From the NCBI RefSeq assembly GCF_016901015.1, contig NZ_JAFEUP010000003.1, positions 248,001 to 312,000 on the forward strand: DNA of 64,000 nucleotides, given 5' to 3'. Below are positions 1-10,647 of this stretch, one piece after another. The position numbers and the translations under genes were made by a program. This DNA comes from Zestomonas insulae (GTDB lineage Bacteria; Pseudomonadota; Gammaproteobacteria; Pseudomonadales; Pseudomonadaceae). Each line of letters starts with the position of its first letter. The stretch's first letter is position 1. Below the pieces are notes generated by a model, which was not told the DNA's origin, did not search any database, and saw only the letters and a program-made list of their open reading frames with translations.

Positions 1-756
1 ACCGAGGATGAGAACATCATCGAAGTGCCGCTGACCGTGCAGTACAAGATCAGCAACCTCAAGGACTTCGTGCTCAACGTCGACCAGCCGGAGCTGAGCC
101 TGCAGCAGTCCACCGACAGCGCGGTACGCCACGTGGTCGGCTCAACGGCGATGGATCAGGTGCTGACCCAAGGGCGTGAGCTGATGGCCAGCGAGGTCAA
201 GGAGCGCCTGCAAAGCTTCATGGACACCTACCGCACCGGGATCACCGTCACCCAGGTCAACCTGCAGAGCGCGGCGGCGCCGCGTGAAGTGCAGGAAGCC
301 TTCGACGACGTGATTCGTGCCCGCGAAGACGAGCAGCGCGAGAAGAACCTGGCGGAAAGCTATGCCAATGGCGTGGTGCCGGAAGCGCGCGGTCAGGCCC
401 AGCGCCTGCTCGAGGACGCCAGCGGCTATCGCGATGAAGTGATTTCGCGGGCGACCGGTGAAGCCAATCGCTTCGGCAAGCTGGTCGCCGAGTACCGTAA
501 ATCACCGGAAGTTACCCGCGAGCGTCTGTACCTGGACACCATGCAGGAAATGATGAGCAACACCAGCAAGGTGCTGGTCTCCGGTGACAAGGGGCAGAAC
601 AACCTGCTGTACCTGCCGCTGGACAAGATGATCGACAGCCGCGGTGGCGCGGGTAGTGCTGTACCGGGCGCAGCGGCGGGTGCCGCGAGCGATCTGGGTG
701 CGCGGGTCAACTCCGATCTGCAGCAGCGTGATCTGCGGACAAGGGAGAGTCGCTGA
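1..756 (+). CDS. hflK: HflK, FtsH protease modulator subunit (5' truncated by window edge)
   Basis: The reading frame is open from base 1, so the true start lies upstream and the N-terminal membrane anchor is missing. What remains is the SPFH/band-7 domain and the C-terminal helical region, with an ERLYLDTMQEMMSN stretch followed by a Gly/Ala-rich tail. HflK pairs with HflC in the inner membrane as a periplasm-facing complex that surrounds FtsH and limits its proteolysis of membrane substrates. The stop TGA overlaps the hflC ATG by one base, as expected for coupled translation of a fixed-ratio complex. Confidence 0.95.
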   Translation, partial: TEDENIIEVPLTVQYKISNLKDFVLNVDQPELSLQQSTDSAVRHVVGSTAMDQVLTQGRELMASEVKERLQSFMDTYRTGITVTQVNLQSAAAPREVQEAFDDVIRAREDEQREKNLAESYANGVVPEARGQAQRLLEDASGYRDEVISRATGEANRFGKLVAEYRKSPEVTRERLYLDTMQEMMSNTSKVLVSGDKGQNNLLYLPLDKMIDSRGGAGSAVPGAAAGAASDLGARVNSDLQQRDLRTRESR

Positions 757-1622
757 TGGGCAATAAATCTCTGATCGCCCTGATCGTCGGCGTGGTCGTC
801 GCACTGGTCGCCTGGAACAGCTTCTACATCGTCTCGCAAACCGAGCGCGCGGTGCTGCTGCGCTTCGGGCGTGTGGTTGAGCCCGACGTGAAGCCGGGCC
901 TGCACGTCAAGGTGCCGTACATCAACCAGGTACGTAAATTCGATGCCCGCTTGATGACTCTGGACGCCTCCACTTCGCGCTTCCTCACTCTGGAGAAGAA
1001 GGCGCTGATGGTTGATGCCTTCGCCAAGTGGCGGGTGCTGGACGCCGAGCGTTATTACACCGCGACCTCGGGCATCAAACAGATCGCCGACGAGCGTCTG
1101 TCCCGTCGCCTGGAGGCGTCGCTGCGTGACCAGTTCGGCAAGCGCACCCTGCACGAGTCGGTGTCCGGCGAGCGTGATGCGCTGATGGGGCAGGTCACTG
1201 CCTCGCTGAACAAGGCGGCGCAGCGCGAACTGGGCATCGAGGTGATCGACGTACGCGTCAAGGCCATCGACCTGCCGAAGGAGGTCAACCGCAGCGTGTT
1301 CGACCGCATGGGCTCCGAGCGTGAGCGTGAAGCGCGCGAGCACCGCGCCAAGGGCAAGGAGCTGGCGGAGGGGATTCGCGCCGACGCTGACCGGCAGAAG
1401 CGGGTGATCCTTGCCGAGGCTTACCGTGAAGCGGAGGAGACCCGCGGTGACGGCGATGCCAAGGCGGCGGAAATCTACTCCAAGGCGTATGCCGAGGATG
1501 CTGAGTTCTACGCCTTCTATCGCAGTCTGAAGGCTTATCGCGAGAGCTTCGCCGACAAGCGCGACGTGCTGGTGCTGGACCCGAAAAGCGACTTCTTCCG
1601 CTACCTGGAAAAGTCCAAGTAA
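756..1622 (+). CDS. hflC: HflC, FtsH protease modulator subunit
   Basis: A 288-residue protein, normal length for HflC. Residues 5-25 form a single N-terminal membrane anchor ([20 protein letters not shown]). The band-7/SPFH domain follows, including the [13 protein letters not shown] start typical of the family, then an Arg/Glu-rich coiled region ([20 protein letters not shown]). It forms the HflKC complex with the overlapping upstream gene product. A strong intrinsic terminator about 70 bases downstream ends the operon or weakens transcription into the next gene. Confidence 0.97.
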   Translation: MGNKSLIALIVGVVVALVAWNSFYIVSQTERAVLLRFGRVVEPDVKPGLHVKVPYINQVRKFDARLMTLDASTSRFLTLEKKALMVDAFAKWRVLDAERYYTATSGIKQIADERLSRRLEASLRDQFGKRTLHESVSGERDALMGQVTASLNKAAQRELGIEVIDVRVKAIDLPKEVNRSVFDRMGSEREREAREHRAKGKELAEGIRADADRQKRVILAEAYREAEETRGDGDAKAAEIYSKAYAEDAEFYAFYRSLKAYRESFADKRDVLVLDPKSDFFRYLEKSK

Positions 1623-1691
1623 CCGCGGTGCCCCGGCGGACGCCTGTCGTCCACCGGGGTGACCGGGCGGGGAAACGTGTTATCATGGGCC

Positions 1692-1715
1692 AGCCGGGAA
1701 AATCCCGGCTTTTTT
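1692..1715 (+). terminator. Intrinsic terminator after hflC
   Basis: A perfect 8-bp stem AGCCGGGA/TCCCGGCT with an AAA loop is followed directly by TTTTT. It lies 69 bases after the hflC stop and just before the small DUF2065 gene, so that gene needs its own promoter or read-through. Confidence 0.85.
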
Positions 1716-1730
1716 GCGTCTGTGGGAATC

Positions 1731-1916
1731 ATGTGGCAGGAATTCGGCATAGCGCTGTGTCTGATGTTGGTGCTGGAAGGCATCCTGCCCTTTCTCTTCC
1801 CGCGACGCTGGCGCGAGACGATTGCCCAGGTGGCTCGGCTGCCGGATCGTCATCTGCGCCTCATCGGGTTAGCCAGCATGCTGCTGGGTACCGCCCTCCT
1901 ATATCTGCTTCACTGA
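1731..1916 (+). CDS. DUF2065 family small membrane protein
   Basis: A 61-residue protein starting [11 protein letters not shown]. It has two hydrophobic segments (about residues 3-20 and 41-59) separated by a basic stretch ([10 protein letters not shown]), so it is a small inner-membrane hairpin protein. The family is conserved in gammaproteobacteria directly after hflC and before hisZ or purA, and its role is unknown. I chose the ATG at 1731 because in-frame upstream codons cross the hflC terminator hairpin and encode no conserved sequence. Confidence 0.85.
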   Translation: MWQEFGIALCLMLVLEGILPFLFPRRWRETIAQVARLPDRHLRLIGLASMLLGTALLYLLH

Positions 1917-1951
1917 AGGCTTGCCGCCCAGATCAAAAGGGGAATGGCGAA

Positions 1952-3139
1952 ATGGCAACGGTAGACCGCTGGCTGCTGCCAGATGGCATCGAGGAAGTAC
2001 TGCCGCCGGAAGCGGCGCGCATCGAGGCGGCGCGCCGCGAAGTGCTGGACCTGTTCCAGCGCTGGGGCTATGAATTCGTCGTCACACCGCACATCGAATA
2101 CCTGGAATCCCTGCTGACCGGCGCGGGCCAGGATCTGGAGCTGCGCACCTTCAAAGTCACCGATCCGCTGTCCGGGCGGTTGATGGGCTTTCGCGCCGAC
2201 ATCACGCCGCAGGTGGCGCGCATCGATGCGCACACCCTGCGCCGCGAAGGGCCGAGCCGCCTGTGCTATGCCGGCAGCGTGCTGCATGCCAAGCCGCGTG
2301 CACTGTCCACTTCGCGCAGCCCGATCCAGTTGGGTGCCGAGCTGTACGGCGATGCCAGTCCGGCCAGTGATATCGAAGTCATCAGCTTGATGCTCGACAT
2401 GCTCGAATTGGCTCAGGTCCCGGATGTGCACATGGATCTCGGTCATGTTGGCATCTACCGTGGACTGGCGCGTGCCGCCGGGCTGTCCGGCGCTGCCGAA
2501 CAGCAGCTGTTTGATGCCCTGCAGCGCAAGGCCGTCGACGAGGTGGCCTCGCTCACGGCGGCGCTGCCCGACGAGTTGGGCAAGATGCTGCGCGCGCTCG
2601 CCGAGCTGTGCGGTGGCCGCGAGGTGCTGGATCTGGCGCAGGCCTGTCTGGTTGAGGCGCCGGCTGAAGTGCATGCCGCGCTCGATGAGCTGATTGCCAT
2701 CGCCGACACCCTGGAAAACCGCTATCCCGAGCTACCGCTGTATTTCGACCTGGGCGAGCTGCGCGGTTACCACTACCACACCGGTGTGGTGTTTGCCGCT
2801 TTCGTGCCGGGTGTCGGTCAGTCGATCGCCCAAGGTGGGCGCTACGATGATATCGGCGCCGATTTCGGTCGCGCGCGTCCGGCTACCGGGTTTTCCACCG
2901 ATCTGAAGACCTTGGTCAGTCTGGGTCAGATGGCGATCGAGGAGGTCGCGCCCGGAGTGTGGGCGCCGGATAGCCATGACCTGCTGCTGTGGCAGCAGGT
3001 CCAGCAGTTGCGCCGCGAGCGTGTGCGTGTCGTCCAGGCCCTGCCGGGGCAAGAGGCGAGCGAGGCGCGTGGCGCGGGTTGTGATCGCCAATTGGCCTGG
3101 CTGGATGGGCGCTGGCAGATCGCGCCGCTGGTTTCTTGA
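1952..3139 (+). CDS. hisZ: HisZ, ATP phosphoribosyltransferase regulatory subunit
   Basis: A 395-residue class II aminoacyl-tRNA synthetase-like protein that lacks synthetase function. It assembles with the short HisG catalytic subunit to form the first enzyme of histidine synthesis and carries the histidine feedback response. Visible features are the HisRS-like N-terminus ([15 protein letters not shown]), the [11 protein letters not shown] motif and the C-terminal [20 protein letters not shown] motif. The start at 1952 follows an AAAAGGGGA ribosome site. purA follows 53 bases later on the same strand, probably co-transcribed. Confidence 0.96.
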   Translation: MATVDRWLLPDGIEEVLPPEAARIEAARREVLDLFQRWGYEFVVTPHIEYLESLLTGAGQDLELRTFKVTDPLSGRLMGFRADITPQVARIDAHTLRREGPSRLCYAGSVLHAKPRALSTSRSPIQLGAELYGDASPASDIEVISLMLDMLELAQVPDVHMDLGHVGIYRGLARAAGLSGAAEQQLFDALQRKAVDEVASLTAALPDELGKMLRALAELCGGREVLDLAQACLVEAPAEVHAALDELIAIADTLENRYPELPLYFDLGELRGYHYHTGVVFAAFVPGVGQSIAQGGRYDDIGADFGRARPATGFSTDLKTLVSLGQMAIEEVAPGVWAPDSHDLLLWQQVQQLRRERVRVVQALPGQEASEARGAGCDRQLAWLDGRWQIAPLVS

Positions 3140-3156
3140 GTTTCCCGCCGGCCTGA

Positions 3157-4485
<1,329 letters not shown>

Positions 4486-4502
4486 GTGCGAGGGTGATCG
4501 AG

Positions 4503-4528
4503 AAAGGGCCGCGCAAGCGGCCCTTTTT
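4503..4528 (+). terminator. Intrinsic terminator of purA
   Basis: A 10-bp perfect stem (AAAGGGCCGC/GCGGCCCTTT) with a GCAA tetraloop runs into a T tract, 17 bases after the purA stop. Confidence 0.9.
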
Positions 4529-4563
4529 ATTGCCTGTGCGTTCGTCGGGTAAATCGCAGGCAT

Positions 4564-4593
4564 AAAAAAACCGAGCCATTCGGCTCGGTTTTT
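4564..4593 (-). terminator. Intrinsic terminator of the tRNA-Leu transcript
   Basis: A perfect stem AAACCGAGCC/GGCTCGGTTT with an ATTC loop has T runs on both strands. It sits 6 bases beyond the CCA end of the first tRNA in the minus direction, so it ends the tRNA operon. It can also act as a backup terminator for purA. Confidence 0.85.
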
Positions 4594-4598
4594 GAATT

Positions 4599-4685
4599 TG
4601 GTGCCCAGGAGAAGACTCGAACTTCCACGGTGTTGCCACCACTGATACCTGAAACCAGCGCGTCTACCAATTCCGCCACCTGGGC
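4599..4685 (-). tRNA. tRNA-Leu (anticodon CAG), distal copy
   Basis: An 87-nt class II tRNA with encoded CCA. The acceptor stem GCCCAGG/CCTGGGC is fully paired. The anticodon loop reads TTCAGGT, giving CAG, which reads CUG, likely the main leucine codon in this GC-rich genome. A variable arm (TGGTGGCAACACC) is present. It is base-for-base identical to the copy at 4794-4880 and downstream of it in the same minus-strand transcript. Confidence 0.96.
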
Positions 4686-4793
4686 ACAGCACGATGATTG
4701 CTCACCGTTTGAACCAGTGGTTCACCGTTGCCGGCACGGATCACTGTCTCCGTTAAACGATAAACCGAGCGATTAGCTCGGCTTACTTGAAAT

Positions 4794-4880
4794 TGGTGCC
4801 CAGGAGAAGACTCGAACTTCCACGGTGTTGCCACCACTGATACCTGAAACCAGCGCGTCTACCAATTCCGCCACCTGGGC
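4794..4880 (-). tRNA. tRNA-Leu (anticodon CAG), promoter-proximal copy
   Basis: Identical 87-nt sequence to the neighbouring copy, so the pair is a recent or homogenised tandem duplication. The spacer of about 108 bases contains a short hairpin (CCGAGC/GCTCGG at 4765-4781) that looks like a decayed copy of the terminator found after the other tRNA, suggesting the tRNA was duplicated together with its terminator. A near-consensus promoter lies upstream at 4943-4971. Confidence 0.96.
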
Positions 4881-4942
4881 ACTGAAACGATGATTGCTCA
4901 TGCGCTTCGTGTTACAACGTCTGTTCGACGCTGTGGGCGCGA

Positions 4943-4971
4943 ACTATACGGACGCCCCTTTAGCTTGTAAA
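4943..4971 (-). promoter_or_regulatory. Sigma-70 promoter of the tRNA-Leu pair
   Basis: Read on the minus strand, TTTACA (-35) and TATAGT (-10) are separated by exactly 17 bases. The bases after the -10 are GC-rich (TCGCGCCC), the stringent-type discriminator typical of stable RNA promoters. The transcript would reach the proximal tRNA after about 55 bases. Confidence 0.8.
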
Positions 4972-5085
4972 CCCCTGATGGCGAAAAAATTATTGTCGCG
5001 GGAAAAGCTGGGTAGACGAGCTTTTTCGCGCTTCAATAGACGATGATTCCTCTATTTATGCATAAGCAAAGGTAACCTCACCTAC

Positions 5086-7611
5086 ATGGCCGATTGGCAA
5101 TCCCTCGATCCCGAGGCCGCGCGCGAAGCGGAAAAATACGACAACCCCATTCCCAGTCGCGAGCTGATCCTGCATCACCTCGCGGAGCGCGGCTCGCCTG
5201 CCAGTCGCGAACAACTCCAGGACGAGTTCGGTCTCCACAGCGAGGAGCTGGTGGAGGCCCTGCGTCGCCGACTGCGCGCCATGGAGCGCGACGGTCAGCT
5301 GATCTTTACCCGGCGCGGCACCTACGCGCCGGTGGACAAGCTTGACCTGATCCGTGGCCGCATCAGCGGACACCGCGATGGCTTCGGCTTTCTGGTGCCG
5401 GACGACGGTAGCGAAGACCTGTTCATGAGCCCGGCGCAGATGCGCCTGGTGTTCGACGGCGACCGCGTGCTCGCGCGGGTATCCGGCGTGGATCGCCGCG
5501 GCCGTCGCGAAGGCGCCATCGTCGAAGTGATTGAGCGTGCCCACGAGACCATCGTCGGCCGCTACTTCGAGGAGGGCGGCATCGGCTTCGTCGAGGCCGA
5601 TAACCCGAAGATTCAACAGGAAGTGCTAGTCACCCCAGGGCGTACCTCGGGCGCGAAGATCGGTCAGTTCGTCGAGATCAAGATCACCCACTGGCCGACC
5701 CCGCGCTTCCAGCCGCAAGGCGATATCGTCGAAGTGATCGGCAACTATATGGCGCCGGGCATGGAAATCGACGTCGCGCTGCGCAGCTATGACATCCCGC
5801 ATGTCTGGCCGGATGCGGTGATCAAGGAGGCGCACAAGCTCAAGCCGGAAGTCGAGGAGAAGGACAAGGAGAAACGCGTCGACCTGCGCCACCTGCCGTT
5901 CGTCACCATCGACGGCGAGGACGCCCGAGACTTCGATGACGCGGTGTTCTGCGAGAAGAACAGCAGCCGCTGGAAGCTGTTCTCCGGCGGCTGGAAGCTT
6001 TATGTGGCGATCGCCGACGTGTCGCACTACGTTAAGGTCGGCTCGGCGCTCGACGACGAGGCGCAGAAGCGCGGCAACTCGGTGTACTTCCCCGAGCGTG
6101 TCGTACCGATGCTGCCGGAAGAGCTGTCCAACGGCCTGTGCTCGCTGAACCCGCATGTCGATCGCCTGGCGATGGTCTGCGAGATGAGCCTGTCGAAGAC
6201 CGGCAAACTGGTCGAGTACCAGTTCTACGAAGCGGTGATCCATTCACACGCGCGGCTGACCTACAACAAGGTCAGCACGATTCTCGAGCAGCCGAACAGC
6301 ACCGAGGCGCGCAAGCTGCGCAGCGAGTACGCCGACGTGGTGCCGCACCTCAAGCAGCTGCACGCGCTGTACCAGGTGCTGCTGGCAGCGCGCCATGAGC
6401 GCGGTGCGATCGACTTTGAGACCCAGGAAACCCGGATCATCTTCGGTACCGGGCGCAAGATTGCCGAAATCCGCCCGACCCAGCGCAACGATGCGCACCG
6501 CCTGATCGAAGAGTGCATGCTCGCCGCCAACGTGGCGACTGCACAGTTCATGCAGGATCACGAGATGCCGTCGTTGTACCGTGTGCACGACGGCCCGCCG
6601 CCGGAGCGCCTGGAGAAGCTGCGGGCGTTCCTCGGTGAGCTCGGGCTGTCGCTGCAGCGCGGCAAGAAGCCCAAGGAGGGCCCATCGCCGAAGGACTACC
6701 AGCTGTTGCTGGAGACCATTCGCGACCGTCCGGACTTCCACCTGATCCAGACCGTGATGCTGCGCTCGCTGAGCCAGGCGGTGTACAGCGCCGACAACAA
6801 CGGCCACTTCGGACTGAACTACGAGGCCTACACCCACTTCACCTCGCCGATCCGCCGTTACCCGGACCTGCTGGTGCACCGCGCCATTCGCAGCGTGATC
6901 CGTTCGCGCCGCGAGACCCCGCATGTGCAGCGCGCCGGTGCGGCAGCCATGCCCAAGGCGAAGATCTACCCGTACGACGAGGGTGGCCTGGAGAAGCTCG
7001 GCGAGCAGTGCTCGATGACCGAGCGGCGCGCCGACGAGGCGACCCGCGACGTGGTCAACTGGCTGAAGTGCGAGTTCATGCAGGATCGCGTCGGCGAAAC
7101 CTTCGGTGGGGTGATCACCGCGGTGACCGGCTTCGGCATCTTCGTCGAGCTGAAGGACATCTATGTCGAAGGCCTGGTGCATGTCACCGCGCTGCCGGCC
7201 GACTACTACCACTTCGACCCAGTCCACCATCGCCTGTCGGGTGAGCGCAGTGGGCGCAGCTTCCGCCTCGGCGACAGCGTGCAGGTGCGCGTCATGCGCG
7301 TCGACCTGGACGAGCGCAAGATCGACTTCGAGCTGTCCGAGGCCGCCCCGGTCGCCGGTGCACCGCGCAAGTCGCGCGCCGCTGGCGAGGCGCCGCGCCG
7401 CGAGGGCAAGGGCGCCGGCACGCTGGGCAACACCGACGTGAGCAAGAGTCGGGCGGTCAAGCAGGCCCTGCTCGCCGAGGCCAAGGCCGGCTCGCGTGGC
7501 AAGGCCAAGCCGGCAGCGGCCAAGCCGAGCAGTCACCGCAAAGGTGCCGGCAAGCCGGAAGCCCCGGCTGGTCCCGCCGGCAAGCCGCGTAAGCGCAGGG
7601 CCAAGTCATGA
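5086..7611 (+). CDS. rnr: Ribonuclease R
   Basis: An 841-residue RNase II/R-family 3'-5' exoribonuclease that degrades structured RNA. Order: N-terminal helix-turn-helix-like region (about 20-85), two cold-shock RNA-binding domains (about 90-240), the RNB catalytic domain (about 265-590) with the metal-binding GEDARDFDDAVF segment, an S1 domain (about 650-735) and a long basic Lys/Ala/Gly-rich tail of about 90 residues. The tail is typical of RNase R and absent from RNase II. The 205-base upstream gap shares its promoter space with the divergent tRNA genes. The stop overlaps rlmB by four bases. Confidence 0.97.
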   Translation: MADWQSLDPEAAREAEKYDNPIPSRELILHHLAERGSPASREQLQDEFGLHSEELVEALRRRLRAMERDGQLIFTRRGTYAPVDKLDLIRGRISGHRDGFGFLVPDDGSEDLFMSPAQMRLVFDGDRVLARVSGVDRRGRREGAIVEVIERAHETIVGRYFEEGGIGFVEADNPKIQQEVLVTPGRTSGAKIGQFVEIKITHWPTPRFQPQGDIVEVIGNYMAPGMEIDVALRSYDIPHVWPDAVIKEAHKLKPEVEEKDKEKRVDLRHLPFVTIDGEDARDFDDAVFCEKNSSRWKLFSGGWKLYVAIADVSHYVKVGSALDDEAQKRGNSVYFPERVVPMLPEELSNGLCSLNPHVDRLAMVCEMSLSKTGKLVEYQFYEAVIHSHARLTYNKVSTILEQPNSTEARKLRSEYADVVPHLKQLHALYQVLLAARHERGAIDFETQETRIIFGTGRKIAEIRPTQRNDAHRLIEECMLAANVATAQFMQDHEMPSLYRVHDGPPPERLEKLRAFLGELGLSLQRGKKPKEGPSPKDYQLLLETIRDRPDFHLIQTVMLRSLSQAVYSADNNGHFGLNYEAYTHFTSPIRRYPDLLVHRAIRSVIRSRRETPHVQRAGAAAMPKAKIYPYDEGGLEKLGEQCSMTERRADEATRDVVNWLKCEFMQDRVGETFGGVITAVTGFGIFVELKDIYVEGLVHVTALPADYYHFDPVHHRLSGERSGRSFRLGDSVQVRVMRVDLDERKIDFELSEAAPVAGAPRKSRAAGEAPRREGKGAGTLGNTDVSKSRAVKQALLAEAKAGSRGKAKPAAAKPSSHRKGAGKPEAPAGPAGKPRKRRAKS

Positions 7612-8360
7612 GTCAGTGGGAAAAAATCTACGGTGTGCATGCCGTGGAGGCCTTGCTGCGCCATCATCCCAAGCGGGTCAAGCAGATCTGGCTGGCCGAG
7701 GGGCGCCGCGACCCGCGCGTGCAGACCCTGCTAGCGCTGGCCGACCAGGCCCGCGTGGAAGTGGCCCAGGCCGACCGGCGGGAGCTGGATACCTGGGTCG
7801 AGGGCGTGCACCAAGGCGTGGTCGCCGAGGTCAGCCCCAGCCAGGTGTGGGGCGAGGCGATGCTCGAGGAGTTGCTCGATCGCAGCGAGCGCGTGCCGCT
7901 GCTGCTGGTCCTCGACGGGGTCACCGATCCGCACAACCTCGGTGCCTGCCTGCGTACCGCGGATGCCGCCGGGGCGCTGGCGGTGATCGTGCCGAAGGAC
8001 AAGTCGGCGACCCTCAACGCCACGGTGCGCAAGGTGGCCTGTGGCGCCGCCGAGGTGATCCCGCTGGTGGCGGTGACCAACCTCGCGCGCAGCCTGGAGA
8101 AACTCCAGCAGCGCGGCCTGTGGGTGGTCGGTACCGCCGGCGAGGCGGAGCAGGAGGTCTATCAGCAGGACCTGACCGGACCGCTGGTACTGGTCATGGG
8201 CGCCGAAGGCAAAGGCATGCGCCGGCTGACCCGCGAGCACTGCGACTACCTGGTCAAGTTGCCGATGGCCGGCAGCGTCAGCAGCCTCAACGTGTCGGTG
8301 GCCACCGGCGTGTGCCTGTTCGAAGCGGTCCGCCAGCGCCAGGCGGCATTGCTCAAATAA
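7608..8360 (+). CDS. rlmB: 23S rRNA (guanosine-2'-O)-methyltransferase RlmB
   Basis: A 250-residue SpoU/TrmH-family methyltransferase that modifies G2251 of 23S rRNA in the peptidyltransferase region. It has an N-terminal substrate-binding domain (KIYGVHAVEALL) and a C-terminal knotted SAM-binding domain with the three family motifs: DPHNLGACLRTADAAG, VMGAEGKGMRRL and AGSVSSLNVSVATGV. Its ATG overlaps the rnr stop (ATGA), the usual rnr-rlmB coupling. Confidence 0.96.
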   Translation: MSQWEKIYGVHAVEALLRHHPKRVKQIWLAEGRRDPRVQTLLALADQARVEVAQADRRELDTWVEGVHQGVVAEVSPSQVWGEAMLEELLDRSERVPLLLVLDGVTDPHNLGACLRTADAAGALAVIVPKDKSATLNATVRKVACGAAEVIPLVAVTNLARSLEKLQQRGLWVVGTAGEAEQEVYQQDLTGPLVLVMGAEGKGMRRLTREHCDYLVKLPMAGSVSSLNVSVATGVCLFEAVRQRQAALLK

Positions 8361-8373
8361 TCGCCAGTTCGCC

Positions 8374-8402
8374 TTGCGCGGCTTCCGGGGCTTCTCTAGA
8401 AT
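8374..8402 (+). promoter_or_regulatory. Probable promoter of the rpsF-rpsR-rplI operon
   Basis: TTGCGC and TAGAAT are separated by 17 bases; the -10 matches consensus at five of six positions. It would give a leader of about 110 bases before rpsF. Assigned by eye from motif and position. Confidence 0.5.
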
Positions 8403-8477
8403 GTCGCCCCTTGCCGCGCCGGCAGGCCTTTTCGTGCCCTTCTGCGTGGCAAGCACAGCAAGAGTCATTCACTCCTT

Positions 8478-8500
8478 GCCTGACCGCCCTGGCGGCAGGC
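8478..8500 (+). promoter_or_regulatory. Candidate S6:S18 autoregulatory leader hairpin
   Basis: Just upstream of the rpsF ribosome site (AAGGAG, 8511-8516) the RNA can fold as GCCTG/CAGGC, a bulged A, then CCGC/GCGG around a CCTG loop. The S6:S18 complex is known in many bacteria to repress its own operon by binding an rpsF leader hairpin carrying an exposed CCG. The A-CCG bulge here resembles that arrangement. A covariance model search would decide. Confidence 0.4.
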
Positions 8501-8521
8501 TACAACCCGTAAGGAGCATTT

Positions 8522-8944
8522 ATGCGTCATTACGAAATCGTGTTTCTGGTTCACCCGGACCAGAGCGAGCAAGTCGGCGGCATGGTCGAGCGTTACACCA
8601 AGCTGATCGAAGAAGACGGCGGCAAAGTTCACCGTCTGGAAGATTGGGGCCGTCGTCAACTGGCCTACGCCATCAACAACGTTCACAAGGCTCACTACGT
8701 GATGCTGAACGTTGAGTGCACCGGCAAGGCCCTGGCCGAGCTGGAAGACAACTTCCGTTACAACGATGCCGTGATCCGTAACCTGGTCATCCGTCGCGAT
8801 GAAGCCGTAACCGGTCAGTCCGAGATGCTCAAGGCCGAGGAAAACCGCAGTGAGCGTCGTGAGCGTCGCGAGCGCGTCGAAAGCGCCGACACCGCCGAAG
8901 GCGATGATGGCGACAGCAGCGACAGCGACAACGCTGACGAGTAA
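8522..8944 (+). CDS. rpsF: 30S ribosomal protein S6
   Basis: A 140-residue S6 with the [18 protein letters not shown] start and the conserved [18 protein letters not shown] core. The C-terminus is a long charged tail of Glu, Arg, Asp and Ser, as in other gammaproteobacterial S6 proteins, which are substrates of RimK glutamylation. S6 binds S18 on the platform of the small subunit, and rpsR follows 28 bases later. Confidence 0.98.
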   Translation: MRHYEIVFLVHPDQSEQVGGMVERYTKLIEEDGGKVHRLEDWGRRQLAYAINNVHKAHYVMLNVECTGKALAELEDNFRYNDAVIRNLVIRRDEAVTGQSEMLKAEENRSERRERRERVESADTAEGDDGDSSDSDNADE

Positions 8945-8972
8945 TCCACGGATCTATTGAGGAGCCACTGTC

Positions 8973-9203
8973 ATGGCACGTTTCTTCCGTCGTCGTAAAT
9001 TCTGCCGTTTCACCGCTGAAGACGTGAAAGAGATCGACTACAAGGATCTCAACACTCTGAAAGCCTACATTTCGGAAACCGGCAAAATCGTTCCGAGCCG
9101 TATCACCGGCACCAAGGCTCGCTATCAGCGTCAGCTGGGCACCGCGATCAAGCGCGCCCGTTTCCTGGCCCTGCTGCCCTACACCGACAGCCACGGCCGC
9201 TGA
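8973..9203 (+). CDS. rpsR: 30S ribosomal protein S18
   Basis: A 76-residue S18, full length, with the basic [10 protein letters not shown] start and the conserved [18 protein letters not shown] and [12 protein letters not shown] segments. It is the binding partner of S6 and lies between rpsF and the DUF2232 gene in one operon. A GAGGAG ribosome site precedes it. Confidence 0.98.
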   Translation: MARFFRRRKFCRFTAEDVKEIDYKDLNTLKAYISETGKIVPSRITGTKARYQRQLGTAIKRARFLALLPYTDSHGR

Positions 9204-9239
9204 GAGCGGACAGTCGACAAGAAGTAAGGAATAGATCGC

Positions 9240-10133
9240 ATGCGCGCCCTGGCTGAGTTGATCATGCGCGGTCGCATGCAGGCCACCCTCGTGGTGGTGG
9301 GGTCTGCGGCATTGCCGCTGCTGTTCTGGTTGAGCGCCGCCGCTGGCAGCCTGGTGCTGTTGCGGCGCGGTTTGAACGATGCACTCGGCATCGTGGTCTG
9401 GGCGGTACTGCCGGCATTGGCCTGGTGGTACTTCGGCGATCCGCGCACCTTGCTGGTGTTGCTGGGTACGCTGGGGTTGGCGGCGCTGTTGCGCGCCAGC
9501 GAGTCCTGGACCCGGGTGTTGCTGTGCAGCGTGGCGCTCGGTCTGGTGTATGGCTTGGTACTGGGTTCCGCGTTTCGCGATCCCATCGACGCAGTCGCGG
9601 CGGAGTTGCAGAAACTCATGCCGCAGATGCTCGGTGGGCTCCACCAGCAGCTGCCGGTGGAAGAGCAAGCGCGCCTGGATGCCTTGCTGGCACCGGTGCT
9701 GACCGGACTGCTGGCCGCTTTGCTGCAAGTCGTCAGCCTGTTGTGCCTGATGCTCGGGCGTTACTGGCAGGCGGCACTGTACAACCCGGGTGGTTTCGGT
9801 CGCGAGTTCCGCGCACTGCGACTGCCGCCGTCGCTGGCGATGCTGTTGCTGGCCGGCATGCTGCTCGCTCCCAACCTTGGGATTCAGGCCGCCATGCTGA
9901 CGCCGCTGTGCAGTGTGCCGCTGGCCTTCGCCGGCCTGGCCCTGATCCATGGGCTGGTGGCGGAGGGCAAGCTGGGCAAGTTCTGGCTGGTGGGGCTGTA
10001 CGTGACCTTGCTGCTGTTCATGCAGCTGATTTATCCGTTACTCGTGGTGTTTGCCGTTGTCGACAGTCTGATTGATTTTCGCGGACGCCTGGCGCGCAAG
10101 AACGGCGCCGGCCCTGCGAACGGTGAAGGTTAA
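9240..10133 (+). CDS. DUF2232 (YybS-like) integral membrane protein
   Basis: A 297-residue protein with about eight predicted membrane segments, first hydrophobic stretch at about residues 15-45 and last at about 255-280. No catalytic motif is visible. It occupies the place between rpsR and rplI that a DUF2232 membrane protein holds across Pseudomonas, which is the main basis for the family call. Its function is unknown. The spacings (36 bases before, 21 after) imply co-transcription with the ribosomal genes. Confidence 0.8.
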   Translation: MRALAELIMRGRMQATLVVVGSAALPLLFWLSAAAGSLVLLRRGLNDALGIVVWAVLPALAWWYFGDPRTLLVLLGTLGLAALLRASESWTRVLLCSVALGLVYGLVLGSAFRDPIDAVAAELQKLMPQMLGGLHQQLPVEEQARLDALLAPVLTGLLAALLQVVSLLCLMLGRYWQAALYNPGGFGREFRALRLPPSLAMLLLAGMLLAPNLGIQAAMLTPLCSVPLAFAGLALIHGLVAEGKLGKFWLVGLYVTLLLFMQLIYPLLVVFAVVDSLIDFRGRLARKNGAGPANGEG

Positions 10134-10154
10134 AAGTTAAGAGGTAAGACCCAA

Positions 10155-10601
10155 ATGGAAGTCATCCTGCTGGAAAAAATCGCCAATCTGGGCAACCTGG
10201 GCGACAAGGTGAGCGTCAAGTCCGGTTACGGCCGTAACTACCTGCTGCCGCAAGGCAAGGCTACCGCCGCTACCCCGGCCAACGTTGCTGCTTTCGAAGC
10301 ACGCCGCGCTGAGCTGGAAAAAGCCGCTGCCGAGAAGAAGGCATTTGCCGAATCCCGCGCTGCTCAGCTCAACGAACTGGAAGTCACCATCACCGCTACC
10401 GCGGGCGATGAAGGCAAACTGTTCGGCTCCATCGGCACCCACGACATCGCCGACGCACTGACCGCCGCTGGCGTCGAAGTGTCGAAAAGCGAAGTGCGTC
10501 TGCCGAACGGCACCATCCGTAACGTTGGCGAATTCGACATCGCACTGCACCTGCATACCGACGTCGAAGCTTCCGTCCGCGTTGTCGTGGTGGCTGCTTA
10601 A
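10155..10601 (+). CDS. rplI: 50S ribosomal protein L9
   Basis: A 148-residue L9 with the canonical N-terminal domain ([32 protein letters not shown]), the long connecting helix (about 40-75) and the C-terminal rRNA-binding domain containing [16 protein letters not shown]. It is the last gene of the rpsF operon and is followed by a strong terminator. Confidence 0.98.
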   Translation: MEVILLEKIANLGNLGDKVSVKSGYGRNYLLPQGKATAATPANVAAFEARRAELEKAAAEKKAFAESRAAQLNELEVTITATAGDEGKLFGSIGTHDIADALTAAGVEVSKSEVRLPNGTIRNVGEFDIALHLHTDVEASVRVVVVAA

Positions 10602-10647
10602 GCGGTATCGATCGTCTGGCACCCTCGGGTGCTGGCGGTTAACATCG

